This document shows positions 28,155-36,743 of a stretch of 64,000 nt of DNA, piece by piece. The first letter of the stretch is position 1; the number at the start of each line of letters is the position of its first letter. Both the position numbers and the translations under genes were made by a program. Below the pieces are notes generated by a model. The model was not told the origin of the DNA and made no database searches. It saw only the letters and a program-made list of their open reading frames with translations. Source of the stretch: Sphingopyxis yananensis (GTDB taxonomy: Bacteria; Pseudomonadota; Alphaproteobacteria; Sphingomonadales; Sphingomonadaceae); assembly GCF_020687785.1 (NCBI RefSeq), contig NZ_JAJEWI010000010.1, positions 186,001-250,000 of the forward strand. The letters are read 5' to 3'.

Positions 28155-28157
28155 ATC

Positions 28158-28478
28158 ATGGCTTGGGTCTATTTGATTATCGCGGGTGTTTTGGAAATTA
28201 TTTGGGCATTTGCAATGAAAATGTCCGACGGCTTTTCCAAGCCCATTCCGTCGGTTGTGACGATTGTCACGATGATCGCCAGCTTTACCCTATTATCTTT
28301 GTCGATGAAGAGCCTGCCGCTGGGCACGGCTTATACCATTTGGACCGGCATTGGCGCGGTTGGGGCTTTTTTGGTGGGGATTATGGTGCTGGGCGAACAG
28401 GCGAATGCGATGCGTATTGCCGCAGCCGTGTTGATTGTCGGCGGATTGGTGATGATGAAGCTTTCATCGCCAGCCTAA
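28158..28478 (+). CDS. gdx: SMR-family guanidinium exporter, Gdx/SugE type
   Basis: Four-helix small multidrug resistance protein of 106 residues. The sequence follows the Gdx/SugE subgroup closely: opening MAWVYLIIAGVLEIIWAFAMK with the membrane-embedded Glu (13), DGFSKPIPSVVTI, MKSLPLGTAYTIWTGIGAVGAF and a C-terminal VLGEQANAMRIAAAVLIVGG. Known Gdx proteins export guanidinium by proton antiport as antiparallel dimers; these residues separate it from the EmrE drug-exporter subgroup. The short structured leader, with an ACGR hairpin, fits guanidine control. Confidence 0.88.
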   Translation: MAWVYLIIAGVLEIIWAFAMKMSDGFSKPIPSVVTIVTMIASFTLLSLSMKSLPLGTAYTIWTGIGAVGAFLVGIMVLGEQANAMRIAAAVLIVGGLVMMKLSSPA

Positions 28479-28707
28479 GCGGGCAGGCTCGACCGGTTTT
28501 GCTAGGGTAAAGCGCGGCAATCGCTTGCCAAGTGGGGGCAGGGCGTTTAAGGGCGGCCTATTCGGACAGATGCGCCGTTCTTATCCGCCTTTTGCCGACT
28601 TATTCGGTAAGGGTGGATGAACACTTGCCCAAAGCCTGCTTGACGCGGGCCAAAGAGCAACCCATTTGTCTGTCACTATTGAACGCTTGAAGGACAGGAC
28701 GATCGAC

Positions 28708-28905
28708 ATGGCACGGCCCAGCATCGGCGAATTCGTCAACCAGGTGAAAACGGAAACCGGCAAAATTGTTTGGCCGAGTGGTCGTGAAACCGGGCAGACC
28801 ACCATCTTGGTTTTGATCATGATGACAATGTTGTCGCTATTCTTCCTTGGCGTTGATAGCTTTTTTAATATGATCGTCAGCTGGCTGACGTCGCTCGCGC
28901 GTTAA
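28708..28905 (+). CDS. secE: SecE, translocase subunit
   Basis: Essential single-span subunit that clamps SecY in the Sec translocon. The 65-residue product is the short one-helix form: an amphipathic cytoplasmic start with FVNQVKTETGKIVWPSGRET, the conserved SecE motif, and one membrane segment (about 35-60). The ATG at 28708 follows GAAGGACAG; an in-frame start 14 codons upstream adds unconserved sequence. nusG follows after 37 bases as is canonical. The 229-base region upstream holds a large imperfect hairpin (about 28583-28618) and presumably the promoter. Confidence 0.93.
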   Translation: MARPSIGEFVNQVKTETGKIVWPSGRETGQTTILVLIMMTMLSLFFLGVDSFFNMIVSWLTSLAR

Positions 28906-28942
28906 TCGGCGCAATTCTTAGAATTAGAACAGGACGATACGC

Positions 28943-29479
28943 ATGGCGCGCTGGTATATCATTCACGCCTATTCGGGTTTTGAAAATAAAGTGCGTGACT
29001 CGGTGGTCGCCGAGGCAGAGCGCATGGGCCTGACCGATTTTGTAGAATCGGTTGAGGTTCCGGTAGAAACCGTGACCGAGGTAAAGCGCGGCAAGAAGGT
29101 ACAGTCGGAACGGAAATTCTTCCCCGGCTATGTGCTCGCCAAGCTGACCATGACCGATGATGTTTATCACTTGGTCAAGAACACCCCAAAGGTTACCGGA
29201 TTTTTGGGCTTTTCGGGTAAGCCGCAGCCCATCAGCGAAGCCGAAGCCGCCCGCATTTTGAACAGTAAAGAAGAAGCTGCTGCGCGTCCCAAGACCGAAG
29301 TACGCGTCGATTACGAAATCGGCGATCAGGTCAAGGTGTTGGAAGGTCCCTTCGCCAGCTTCAACGGCGTGGTCGAGGAACTGGATTTCGACAAGGCGCG
29401 CGTCAAGGTCAGCGTTTCGATTTTTGGCCGTGCAACGCCAGTCGAATTGGATTTCGAGCAGGTCGAGCGCGTAAAATAA
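28943..29479 (+). CDS. nusG: NusG, transcription elongation/termination factor
   Basis: Binds RNA polymerase and couples it to Rho or to the ribosome. The 178 residues show the NGN domain ([18 protein letters not shown] at 3-20, [11 protein letters not shown]) and the C-terminal KOW domain ([16 protein letters not shown], with [17 protein letters not shown] at the end). Length is standard. It is followed by a strong terminator, so secE-nusG form a separate unit here instead of running into rplK. Confidence 0.97.
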   Translation: MARWYIIHAYSGFENKVRDSVVAEAERMGLTDFVESVEVPVETVTEVKRGKKVQSERKFFPGYVLAKLTMTDDVYHLVKNTPKVTGFLGFSGKPQPISEAEAARILNSKEEAAARPKTEVRVDYEIGDQVKVLEGPFASFNGVVEELDFDKARVKVSVSIFGRATPVELDFEQVERVK

Positions 29480-29511
29480 ATACCCGCCCGTTCCGGCGAT
29501 ATTCGGAACAG

Positions 29512-29545
29512 AAAAAGGCCGTCCCTTGGGGCGGCCTTTTTCTGT
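29512..29545 (+). terminator. Intrinsic terminator after nusG
   Basis: AAAAAGGCCGTCCC pairs with GGGGCGGCCTTTTT around a tiny loop, and the plus strand continues with TTTTTC. It closes the secE-nusG transcript. Confidence 0.93.
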
Positions 29546-29694
29546 TTGGCTTATTCCCTTTGTCTGACTCATGTGTAAGTAGCAATTATTGCATCGCCAT
29601 TTTGGCCTTGCTTTTCGCCCGCAAAACTATGGGGGCGGCGCAAGGCTGATGATGGCGCGTGACGCGTAACAAAATAAAAAAGACAGGGAGCAGG

Positions 29695-30645
29695 ATGGCT
29701 GGGATTGAACAGATTGGGGCATTGAGTGACGCGCAAATTGCGGATCGGTTGGCGATCGCGCAGGCTGTCCGACAGAAAAACCCCGCTGAAAAAGTGGTGC
29801 ATCTGGCCAGCAAGTTATTTCAATTACTGCCTGCTGGCGCGGAAGATGAATTTATCTTTCCCGCCTTTCCCGTGGCGACGCGCGCCCGCATTTTTGGCGG
29901 GCAAGTTATCGCCCAAGCTTTGGCCGCTGCGACATTGACGGTCGAGGGGGTTAAGCAGGCGCATTCGCTCCATGCCTATTTTCTGCGCGGCGGGGATGAA
30001 ACCAAGCCACTGCATTTTCGGGTTCATCGCGACTTTGATGGCCGCACCTTTTCCAACCGCCGTGTTGTCGTGCGCCAAGATGGCAAGGTGATTTTCAACC
30101 TGACGGCATCCTTTCATGCGCCCGAAGAAGGGCCGGAATATCAGGCCGTGATGCCGGATATTTTGCCGCCCGAAGATTGTATGGACTTTATCGAACATTT
30201 GGCGATGGACCCCAATGTCGATGAGGATGATTTGATCCGGTCGGCCCGTATGCGTCCGTTTGAAATGCGCACCCATCGCCCGGTGTCGACACAGACAGGC
30301 GGGTCTGCCCATTATCAATGGTATCGTATGGCCGCACCCATTGCGGATGACCGCAATTTGCACCGCAATTTCTTGGCTTTCATGTCGGACATGGGGTTGT
30401 TGACGTCATCCTTGCTGCCACATGGTTTGACATGGTCGACACCGGGATTGTTTTCGACCAGTTTGGACCATGCCATGTGGTTCCATGATGATGTGCATTT
30501 GGACCAATGGGTTGTTTTTGTGATGGACAGCGATTGGACGGGCGCGGCGCGCGGTATTAATCGCGGGCGGGTGTTCACACGCGATGGGAAGTTGATTGCA
30601 TCGGTGGTGCAAGAAGGCTTGCTGCGCCTGACGCCTCAAGCTTGA
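29695..30645 (+). CDS. tesB: Acyl-CoA thioesterase II
   Basis: Hydrolyses acyl-CoA to free fatty acid and CoA. The 316-residue product has the double hot-dog layout of TesB: FGGQVIAQALAAA and SLHAYFLRGGDETKPLHFRV in the first half, TFSNRRVVVRQDG, then in the second half LDHAMWFHD and the GRVFTRDGKLIASVVQEG signature. Asp, Thr and Gln expected for the TesB active site are plausibly in the second half. The ATG at 29695 is chosen because AGGGAGCAGG lies immediately upstream. It stands alone between nusG and rplK, splitting a normally contiguous cluster. Confidence 0.92.
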   Translation: MAGIEQIGALSDAQIADRLAIAQAVRQKNPAEKVVHLASKLFQLLPAGAEDEFIFPAFPVATRARIFGGQVIAQALAAATLTVEGVKQAHSLHAYFLRGGDETKPLHFRVHRDFDGRTFSNRRVVVRQDGKVIFNLTASFHAPEEGPEYQAVMPDILPPEDCMDFIEHLAMDPNVDEDDLIRSARMRPFEMRTHRPVSTQTGGSAHYQWYRMAAPIADDRNLHRNFLAFMSDMGLLTSSLLPHGLTWSTPGLFSTSLDHAMWFHDDVHLDQWVVFVMDSDWTGAARGINRGRVFTRDGKLIASVVQEGLLRLTPQA

Positions 30646-30811
30646 TGGCCCAAGGTTGAGGCCTCCTGAAGGTTGACACCCGAAGCGTGATGGGCGGTTT
30701 GGACGACGACGCACAGGCTTGGCTTGTGTTTTGGGTGCATTCCCGTTAATGGCCCCACTTCGTGTGCCGGATCAGCGATGATTCTGTGCGCGTATCCGCG
30801 CGGGAGGAGGC

Positions 30812-30863
30812 CTGATAACCCTCTGTTTGACCGCTATACTTGAGAGAGCGGCTTGCCGCTCTC
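30812..30863 (+). promoter_or_regulatory. Candidate rplK promoter with a 5'-terminal stem-loop
   Basis: A CTGATA (30812-30817) and TATACT (30835-30840) pair with a 17-base spacer suggests a sigma-70-type promoter. Transcription would start close to a perfect hairpin, GAGAGCGG-CTTG-CCGCTCTC (30844-30863), which is followed by the AAAGGAGG ribosome-binding site. A hairpin at the very 5' end could stabilise the message. The promoter match is moderate. Confidence 0.45.
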
Positions 30864-30885
30864 GATAGAGAGAAAGGAGGCCATC

Positions 30886-31317
30886 ATGGCCAAGAAAATT
30901 ACCGGCTATATCAAGCTGAACGTACCGGCTGGCGCTGCTAACCCGTCGCCCCCATTGGGCCCGGCACTGGGTCAGCGCGGCGTGAACATCATGGAATTCT
31001 GTAAGGCGTTTAACGCTGCAACGGACAAGCTGGAGAAGGGCACCCCCACTCCGACCGTGATCACCGTTTTCGCGGACAAGAGCTTTGCTTTCGTTACCAA
31101 GACTGCTCCGGCAACCTATTTGCTGAAGAAGGCTGCTAATGTGAAGTCGGGTTCGAAAGAACCAAGCAAGTCGAGCGTTGGTACCATTACGCGCGCTCAA
31201 CTGGCCGAAATTGCAGAGATCAAGATGAAGGATCTCAACGCAAACGACATCGAAATGGCAACCCGTATCATCGAAGGCAGTGCGCGTTCGATGGGCCTTG
31301 ACGTGGTGGAGGGCTGA
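30886..31317 (+). CDS. rplK: 50S ribosomal protein L11
   Basis: L11 of the GTPase-associated centre of the large subunit. The 143-residue product shows the N-terminal domain [22 protein letters not shown] with the conserved Pro-rich thiostrepton-site helix, and the rRNA-binding C-terminal domain [21 protein letters not shown] and ARSMGLDV. The ATG at 30886 follows a perfect GAAAGGAGG. Codon use shifts to GCT/GGT/GTT, typical of highly expressed genes. rplA follows after four bases. Confidence 0.98.
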   Translation: MAKKITGYIKLNVPAGAANPSPPLGPALGQRGVNIMEFCKAFNAATDKLEKGTPTPTVITVFADKSFAFVTKTAPATYLLKKAANVKSGSKEPSKSSVGTITRAQLAEIAEIKMKDLNANDIEMATRIIEGSARSMGLDVVEG

Positions 31318-31321
31318 ACTC

Positions 31322-32020
31322 ATGGCTAAGCTGACGAAAAAGCAGAAGAGCCTTGTGGGCAAGGTTGACAGCGTAAAGCTGCACGCCGTTGATGAAGCGA
31401 TCAAGACCGTTCGTGAACTGGCTTCGGCTAAGTTCGACGAATCGCTTGAAGTTGCTATCAACTTGGGCGTTGATCCCCGTCACGCAGACCAAATGGTTCG
31501 CGGCGTTGTTACCCTGCCTGCTGGCACCGGTAAGGACGTTAAGGTTGCCGTGTTCGCACGTGGCGACAATGCTGAAAAGGCATTGGCTGCTGGCGCGGAC
31601 AAGGTTGGCGCCGAAGACCTGATGGAAGACATGCTGGCTGGCAATCTGGATTATGGCCGCGTTATCGCAACGCCGGACATGATGGGCATTGTTGGTCGCC
31701 TCGGTAAGACCTTGGGTCCTAAGGGCCTGATGCCAAACCCGAAGCTGGGCACTGTTACCCCGAATGTTGCTGAAGCCGTGAAGGCCGCCAAGGGTGGTCA
31801 GATCGAATTCCGCGTCGAAAAGGCTGGTATCATTCACGCTGGCCTCGGCAAGCTGTCGTTCGGTGAAGAAAAGCTTCGCCAGAACTTCGACGCTTTTGTC
31901 GATGCAATCGTGAAAGCAAAGCCTGCTGGCGCGAAGGGCAAATATGTTCGCAAGATTGCCCTGTCGTCGTCGATGGGCCCTGGCGTGAAGATTGACACCG
32001 CTGACGTTGTTGGCGCTTAA
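31322..32020 (+). CDS. rplA: 50S ribosomal protein L1
   Basis: L1 stalk protein and, in many bacteria, translational repressor of the rplKA message. The 232 residues include [33 protein letters not shown] (the family signature) and [20 protein letters not shown]. The ATG at 31322 is four bases after the rplK stop; an in-frame start further upstream would overlap rplK. A terminator follows, so rplKA is a closed two-gene unit, cut off from rplJL by about 4 kb of unrelated genes. Confidence 0.98.
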   Translation: MAKLTKKQKSLVGKVDSVKLHAVDEAIKTVRELASAKFDESLEVAINLGVDPRHADQMVRGVVTLPAGTGKDVKVAVFARGDNAEKALAAGADKVGAEDLMEDMLAGNLDYGRVIATPDMMGIVGRLGKTLGPKGLMPNPKLGTVTPNVAEAVKAAKGGQIEFRVEKAGIIHAGLGKLSFGEEKLRQNFDAFVDAIVKAKPAGAKGKYVRKIALSSSMGPGVKIDTADVVGA

Positions 32021-32046
32021 TCTTTATCCCAGTGATGAATAGAAAA

Positions 32047-32077
32047 GGCCGGAGGAGAAATCCTCCGGCCTTTTTTT
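32047..32077 (+). terminator. Intrinsic terminator after rplA
   Basis: GGCCGGAGGA pairs with TCCTCCGGCC around a GAAA loop and is followed by seven T. It is a textbook rho-independent terminator. Confidence 0.96.
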
Positions 32078-32150
32078 ATGCGTCGATTTGTACCGGCCCA
32101 CATGTCAGCCGAATAGATGATGAGCCGACATTATTGCGGCGGCGCAGGGG

Positions 32151-32804
32151 CTATTCCCGCAGCGCCCGTAAGGCGGCGCCAGCGGCGAAGGGGCCGATCA
32201 CGGTCAGCAACAAGCTGGTGGCCATCAGCAATTTTATGGCCCCTCGGCCCGCAGGGTCCAGCATTCCCGCCCCGAAAATGAGCAAGGGAATGGCCAAGGG
32301 CAGCAATAGCAACCCGCCCAGCGCGCTGTTGCTTTTCATATGGGCGGTCAATGCCGCGCTCATCACCGCCAGCGAGGCAAGGGCCGGAATAGCAATGCTG
32401 AGGCCGAGCGCCACCAAGCCTAAGCGCGCGCCGTCTTGGGCCAATAAGACAGATGCGGGCAATAGCGCGATCAGCAGCGGCAGACCAAAGCTGATGGCAT
32501 GGGCCGCAATTTTAATCGCCGCGATGCTTTCGTCCGCAAATCCGCGCACAGCCAGTTGATCGAGCACGCCAGATTCCTTGTCCGGACGGATCAGCCGGTC
32601 AATGGGCATCAAGGAAGCTAGAAGCGCGGCCACCCACAACATGCCGCCGCCAGTGCGGGACAATAGCTGGCCATCAGGCCCGACCCCAAAGGGAAAGGCC
32701 GTCGCGACCAGCATGAAAAAAACGATAGGCAGCCACATAGCGCCGCTGCCCCATGCGCGGCGCAGGTCGCGCCAAAATAGCGTCATGGACGGGATCATGA
32801 TCAT
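32151..32804 (-). CDS. ccmB: CcmB, heme exporter membrane subunit
   Basis: Membrane component of the CcmABCD complex used in cytochrome c maturation. The 217-residue product has about six hydrophobic helices and the CcmB pattern FWRDLRRAWGSGAMW, MLWVAALLASLMPIDRL and DKESGVLDQLAVRG, the conserved loop near the ABC contact. The ATG at 32804 overlaps the ccmA stop (ATGA). ccmC, ccmD and the other maturation genes are not in this window, so they must be elsewhere or the operon is split. Confidence 0.9.
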   Translation of the reverse strand: MIMIPSMTLFWRDLRRAWGSGAMWLPIVFFMLVATAFPFGVGPDGQLLSRTGGGMLWVAALLASLMPIDRLIRPDKESGVLDQLAVRGFADESIAAIKIAAHAISFGLPLLIALLPASVLLAQDGARLGLVALGLSIAIPALASLAVMSAALTAHMKSNSALGGLLLLPLAIPLLIFGAGMLDPAGRGAIKLLMATSLLLTVIGPFAAGAALRALRE

Positions 32805-33385
32805 GGCTGGTCCCCCAAATGCAATTGACGCACATCATCCGCGCCCAAATCGACATGGGATGCCAGCAATATCGCCCCGCCGCCCTGACGGTGGGCATGA
32901 ATGGCGGCGACCAGCAAAGCAATGCTGGCGCTGTCTAGGCCGTTGGCGGGTTCGTCGAGTAGCCAAATGGGAGCGCCGCTGGCGATGACGCGGGCCATGG
33001 CGGCGCGTTTGCGCTGGCCGGTTGACAGCATGGCCACAGGCACGTCCGATAGGGCAGATAGCGCCATCGCCTCCATTGCCGCTATGGTCGCTGTGCCGTC
33101 GATGCCATCGATACGGCCCCAGATGTTAAGCGCTGCGCGCAGCGGTAATTCGGCATCCAGTGCCGCCGCTTCGTCGATCAGCGCGCAACGTTCATGGCGC
33201 GACACGGTGCCGCGAAAGGGCCGGAGCAGGCCAGCCGCCATACGGATGAGGCTGGATTTCCCGGTGCCATTGGGGCCGCGCAGCCACAGGGCATCGCCGC
33301 GCGACAAGCAAAGGTCGAGCGCACGAAATAGCAAGCGGTCGCCCCGAACGCAGCTGACCTGATCGAAACGGAGAAGCTGGCTCAT
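32801..33385 (-). CDS. ccmA: CcmA, heme exporter ATPase
   Basis: ABC ATPase that powers the CcmABCD complex, releasing holo-CcmE. The 194-residue product is short for an ABC ATPase but usual for CcmA. Walker A is GPNGTGKSS (about 38-46), the signature is LSTGQRKRAAMARV, and Walker B is IWLLDEPANGLD. Its stop overlaps ccmB and its start overlaps the stop of the metallopeptidase gene, so the order of transcription is metallopeptidase-ccmA-ccmB. Confidence 0.93.
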   Translation of the reverse strand: MSQLLRFDQVSCVRGDRLLFRALDLCLSRGDALWLRGPNGTGKSSLIRMAAGLLRPFRGTVSRHERCALIDEAAALDAELPLRAALNIWGRIDGIDGTATIAAMEAMALSALSDVPVAMLSTGQRKRAAMARVIASGAPIWLLDEPANGLDSASIALLVAAIHAHRQGGGAILLASHVDLGADDVRQLHLGDQP

Positions 33386-33888
33386 CCTGCGTCCTGCGAT
33401 GGGGTGTCATTGTCCATGCTCATCGCCTCGAGGGCGTGCATGTCATCGTCGGAAAAGCCGAAATGATGGCCGATTTCATGAACCAGCACATGGCGGATCA
33501 ACCAATCCAATCGTTCACCGCCGTCCACCCATTCCATCAAAATGGGGATACGATAAAGGGTGACGCGGTCGGGCAATGTGCCGCTATGATCCAGCGAGCG
33601 ATCGGTGATCGGATAGCCTTCGTACAATCCCGTCAATTCCAGCGCATTATCGATTTCCAAGGCCCGTAGCGTGTCGGCGTCGGCCAAATCTTCGACAGTG
33701 ATCAACAGATGCTGGATATGGGGTTGAAATAGGGTCGGAAGACTGGCCAGCGCCGCTTCGGCCATATGGAAAAAAGCGTCGGTATCGGGTGGGCCACCTG
33801 TCCATCCCTCGGGCAGGGCGGATGCTGACGCTTGCGCCGCGCGTTTGGGCGTGCTTGGGTCGTCCATAGGGGCTGGCTTGTCGTTCAT
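33382..33888 (-). CDS. Zinc metallopeptidase family protein
   Basis: A 168-residue protein with a C-terminal zincin motif HEIGHHFGFSDDDM (HExxH at 137-141), preceded by the substrate-cleft strand-like region VTLYRIPILMEW. It matches the small metallopeptidase group often annotated as 'metallopeptidase family protein' (DUF1025-like as recalled). The first 30 residues are Pro/Ala/Ser-rich. Its substrate is unknown. The ATG at 33888 is chosen; ATGs further upstream would overlap the divergent phhB region. Its stop overlaps ccmA, so it may be co-expressed with the cytochrome c genes, a link that is inference. Confidence 0.82.
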   Translation of the reverse strand: MNDKPAPMDDPSTPKRAAQASASALPEGWTGGPPDTDAFFHMAEAALASLPTLFQPHIQHLLITVEDLADADTLRALEIDNALELTGLYEGYPITDRSLDHSGTLPDRVTLYRIPILMEWVDGGERLDWLIRHVLVHEIGHHFGFSDDDMHALEAMSMDNDTPSQDAG

Positions 33889-33940
33889 AATTTGCATCCT
33901 TATGGCGACTGGTTCAGCATTGCCAGTGAGGAGATAAGGG

Positions 33941-34234
33941 ATGGTCCAGAAACTTGATGAAAGCCAGCGAAGCAGTTTGCTCGCGCGATTTCCCGAATGG
34001 CAATATGATCCCGAACGTGATGCCGTTGGGCGGCGATTGAATTTCGACGATTTTGCACAGGCTTTTGGGTTTATGACCCGCGTCGCCATTGTGGCCGAAA
34101 AAATGGACCATCATCCGGAATGGTATAATGTTTATAATCGCGTAGAAATCGTTCTGACGACGCATGATTGTGATGGTTTGTCGGTGCGGGACGAAATGTT
34201 GATGCAGGCGATTGAGGAAATGTTGATCGTTTAA
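33941..34234 (+). CDS. phhB: Pterin-4a-carbinolamine dehydratase
   Basis: Dehydrates 4a-hydroxytetrahydrobiopterin in pterin recycling. The 97-residue product has the family core [20 protein letters not shown] with the catalytic His pair (about 56-57), [15 protein letters not shown] and the C-terminal helix [10 protein letters not shown]. Length is normal. It is divergent from the metallopeptidase gene with a 52-base gap, and followed after 139 bases by a permease gene. No phenylalanine hydroxylase gene is present in the window, so its electron partner is unknown. Confidence 0.93.
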   Translation: MVQKLDESQRSSLLARFPEWQYDPERDAVGRRLNFDDFAQAFGFMTRVAIVAEKMDHHPEWYNVYNRVEIVLTTHDCDGLSVRDEMLMQAIEEMLIV

Positions 34235-34372
34235 CCGCCCTTGTGCCGAAGAATATTCGGCGCTGCCTGTAATTTTTTCGTTAAGTTTCGGATCGTCCAT
34301 AGTTTTTTGGCGGAGGCATTGCGTTTGAGGCGCGATTTGGCAACAGTCGCTCCGAAAACAAGGGATGCTGAA

Positions 34373-35773
34373 ATGAACCATGGACTTTTACGTCGAAAAA
34401 AATTGGTCGTTGAGGCAGCAGAGGGGAAGGGCTTAGCCCGAACTTTAAGCTGGCCGCATTTGATCGCATTGGGTGTTGGGGCGATTGTCGGCACCGGAAT
34501 TTTAACATTAATTGGGGTGGGCGCCGATAAAGCCGGCCCCGCTGTTATTGCATCGTTCGCCATTGCAGGGGTGATCTGCGTTTGTGCGGCGCTTGCTTAT
34601 GCCGAAATGGCAACCATGATCCCCGCATCAGGCAGCGCTTATACCTATAGCTATGTCGTGCTGGGCGAGTTGATCGCTTGGGTGATCGGCTGGAGCTTGA
34701 TCTTGGAATATAGCTTGGTGGTCAGCGCGGTTGCGGTGGGCTGGTCTGGCTATGCCGCGCCATTGCTAGAGGCGTGGGCCGGTGTGCCCATGGCGTTGAT
34801 GCAGGGGCCGGAACTGGGCGGCATTGTGAATTTGCCAGCGGTCTTCATCATTGGCGTGGTCGCTGCATTGCTGTTGATGGGAACACGCGAAAGCGCCACA
34901 GTGAACGCTATTTTGGTGTTGGTGAAAATTGCGGCATTGGCGATTTTCGTGGCCGTTGCTTTGCCAGCTTTTGATGCAGCAAATTTTGAACCTTTCAGCC
35001 CTTATGGCTTTGCGAAACATATGGGGCCGGATGGCGTTGAGCGGGGCATTATGGCCGCCGCTGCGATCATCTTCTTTGCCTTTTATGGTTTTGACGCCAT
35101 TGCCACGGCGGCAGAAGAAACCAAAAATCCGGACCGCGATCTGAAGATCGGTATCATCGGATCGATGGTGGCCTGTGTGGTGATTTATATTGGCGTTGCT
35201 CTGGCGGCGGTGGGTGCGATTGCCTATTCGCGCTTTGCCAACAGCCCAGAACCTTTGGCCCTGATTTTGCGCGAACTCGGCCAGCCTTTGGCGGCGCAAT
35301 ATCTGGCGGTTTCGGCGGTAATCGCTTTGCCGACCGTGATCTTGGCCTTCTTCTATGGACAAAGCCGCATTTTCTTTACGATGGCGCGTGACGGCATGTT
35401 GCCATCTGGTCTTGCCAAATTGTCGGCCAAGGGTTCACCTGTGCGTATCACGCTGTTCACGGCTGCCGTGGTGGCGGTGTTGGCAGGCTTTATCCCGCTG
35501 GGTGAATTGGCGGCCTTGGCCAATGCGGGCACCTTGGCAGCCTTTTCGGCCGTGGCGGTGTGCATGTTGGTGATGCGTCGCCGGGAACCGGATGCACATC
35601 GGACCTTCCGTGCGCCTATGCCTTGGTTGGTCGGCGGTATTGCGGTGTTTGGCTGCGTCTATCTGTTCTTCAGCCTGCCATCCTCGACCCAATTCTGGTT
35701 CGTGGTGTGGAATATTTTCGGTGTGGGCGTTTATTTCCTTTATTCGCGCCGCCACGCCAAGGCTGCGCTGTAA
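34373..35773 (+). CDS. APC-family amino acid permease
   Basis: Integral membrane transporter of 466 residues with about twelve helices. The opening has the typical APC motif LARTLSWPHLIALGVGAIVGTGIL with the unwound first helix, then ALAYAEMATMIPASGSAYTYSYVVLGE, and FAFYGFDAIATAAEETKNPDRDLKIGI, the conserved third-domain loop. It resembles the cationic/neutral amino acid permease group (CAT-like, YfnA-like). Substrate is unknown. The ATG at 34373 follows AAGGGA; longer upstream starts add an unlikely Arg-rich stretch. It sits between phhB and the rplJ promoter region. Confidence 0.88.
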   Translation: MNHGLLRRKKLVVEAAEGKGLARTLSWPHLIALGVGAIVGTGILTLIGVGADKAGPAVIASFAIAGVICVCAALAYAEMATMIPASGSAYTYSYVVLGELIAWVIGWSLILEYSLVVSAVAVGWSGYAAPLLEAWAGVPMALMQGPELGGIVNLPAVFIIGVVAALLLMGTRESATVNAILVLVKIAALAIFVAVALPAFDAANFEPFSPYGFAKHMGPDGVERGIMAAAAIIFFAFYGFDAIATAAEETKNPDRDLKIGIIGSMVACVVIYIGVALAAVGAIAYSRFANSPEPLALILRELGQPLAAQYLAVSAVIALPTVILAFFYGQSRIFFTMARDGMLPSGLAKLSAKGSPVRITLFTAAVVAVLAGFIPLGELAALANAGTLAAFSAVAVCMLVMRRREPDAHRTFRAPMPWLVGGIAVFGCVYLFFSLPSSTQFWFVVWNIFGVGVYFLYSRRHAKAAL

Positions 35774-35804
35774 GGCCCTAGCCTCATCCACCAAAAGTGG
35801 AAGC

Positions 35805-35846
35805 AAAAGCCCACGCAAAGAGCTTCGGCCCTTTGCGTGGGCTTTT
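35805..35846. terminator. Intrinsic terminator after the APC permease gene
   Basis: AAAAGCCCACGCAAAG (35805-35820) pairs over sixteen bases with CTTTGCGTGGGCTTTT (35831-35846), with a ten-base loop. It is symmetrical and can work on both strands, closing the permease gene ahead of the ribosomal promoter. Confidence 0.92.
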
Positions 35847-35871
35847 CCCGTGATTATCTATCACCTTTCAG

Positions 35872-35899
35872 TTGACTCTGGCCCCAGAGGCGCTAGAGA
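35872..35899 (+). promoter_or_regulatory. Predicted sigma-70 promoter for rplJL
   Basis: TTGACT (35872-35877) and TAGAGA (35894-35899) with a 16-base spacer form the best promoter in the 396-base gap before rplJ. It lies directly after the permease terminator. The start point would be near 35906. Confidence 0.6.
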
Positions 35900-36169
35900 G
35901 CCTGTGACTTGTCGAGGTTCTTTGGACCTTTGCAAAGCCGTCCGAGACAGTTGGTGCAAGGAATTTGCCTTGCTTAATTTCCAACCGAGACGGGGAACAG
36001 TCTTTTTCGGTCGTCCGCCTTATGGTGATACGACTTGACCGACCCCATCGGACATCGTTGCGTAAGAAAGCATTGGGCTTGGTCCCGATGACATTCTTGC
36101 GTGTGTTAGCCGCCCGATGGAAGCAAGGCCTTGGTCTTGATCCCCTCGGGCATGAGTGGAGAAACAGGC
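35900..36169 (+). promoter_or_regulatory. Long leader of rplJL, possible L10 autoregulatory RNA
   Basis: About 270 bases separate the predicted promoter from rplJ and hold no convincing gene. Such leaders in many bacteria contain the L10(L12)4 binding site for autoregulation. Short complementary stretches are present, but I cannot draw the kink-turn structure with confidence. The call is positional. Confidence 0.35.
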
Positions 36170-36685
36170 ATGAATCGTTCTGAAAAGGCCGAAGCCGTAA
36201 CTCAGCTTAACGCTGCACTTTCGGATGCTGCTTCGGTTGTGATTGTTCGCAACCTTGGCTTGACCGTCGCTCAGTCGACTGTCCTCCGTCAGCAAATGCG
36301 TGACGCTGGTGCGAGCTATAAGGTTGCTAAGAACCGCCTGGCCAAGATCGCGCTCGATGGCACCCCGTACACCGGTTTGGCAGATTTGCTGACCGGCCCA
36401 ACTGCAGTCGCTTCGGCAGCCGATCCGGTTGTTGCGGCAAAGATCGCAGTTGAGTTCGCCAAGACCAACCCCAAGTTGGAAATCGTTGGCGGCGGCATGG
36501 GTGACACCGTATTGGACGTTGAAGGCGTTAAGGCTCTTGCAGCCCTGCCGTCGCTCGACGAACTGCGCGGTACGCTTATTGGCCTGCTCCAGGCTCCTGC
36601 CACGAAGGTTGCTCAGATTGCAGCAGCCCCGGCTGGACAGCTGGCGCGTGTATTTGGTGCATATGCCGCCAAAGAAGCGGCGTAA
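36170..36685 (+). CDS. rplJ: 50S ribosomal protein L10
   Basis: L10 anchors the L7/L12 stalk. The 171-residue product begins MNRSEKAEAVTQLNAALSDA, has the N-terminal rRNA-binding domain with ASYKVAKNRLAKIALDG and a C-terminal helix (residues about 130-171, LRGTLIGLLQAPATKVAQI) that binds L7/L12 dimers. The ATG at 36170 is chosen because the conserved protein begins there. Codon use is that of a highly expressed gene. rplL follows after 58 bases. Confidence 0.97.
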   Translation: MNRSEKAEAVTQLNAALSDAASVVIVRNLGLTVAQSTVLRQQMRDAGASYKVAKNRLAKIALDGTPYTGLADLLTGPTAVASAADPVVAAKIAVEFAKTNPKLEIVGGGMGDTVLDVEGVKALAALPSLDELRGTLIGLLQAPATKVAQIAAAPAGQLARVFGAYAAKEAA

Positions 36686-36743
36686 TCCTAGATATATTTG
36701 CAACAATTACCCGAGCCTTGCTCGGATCTGATGGAGAATAGAA

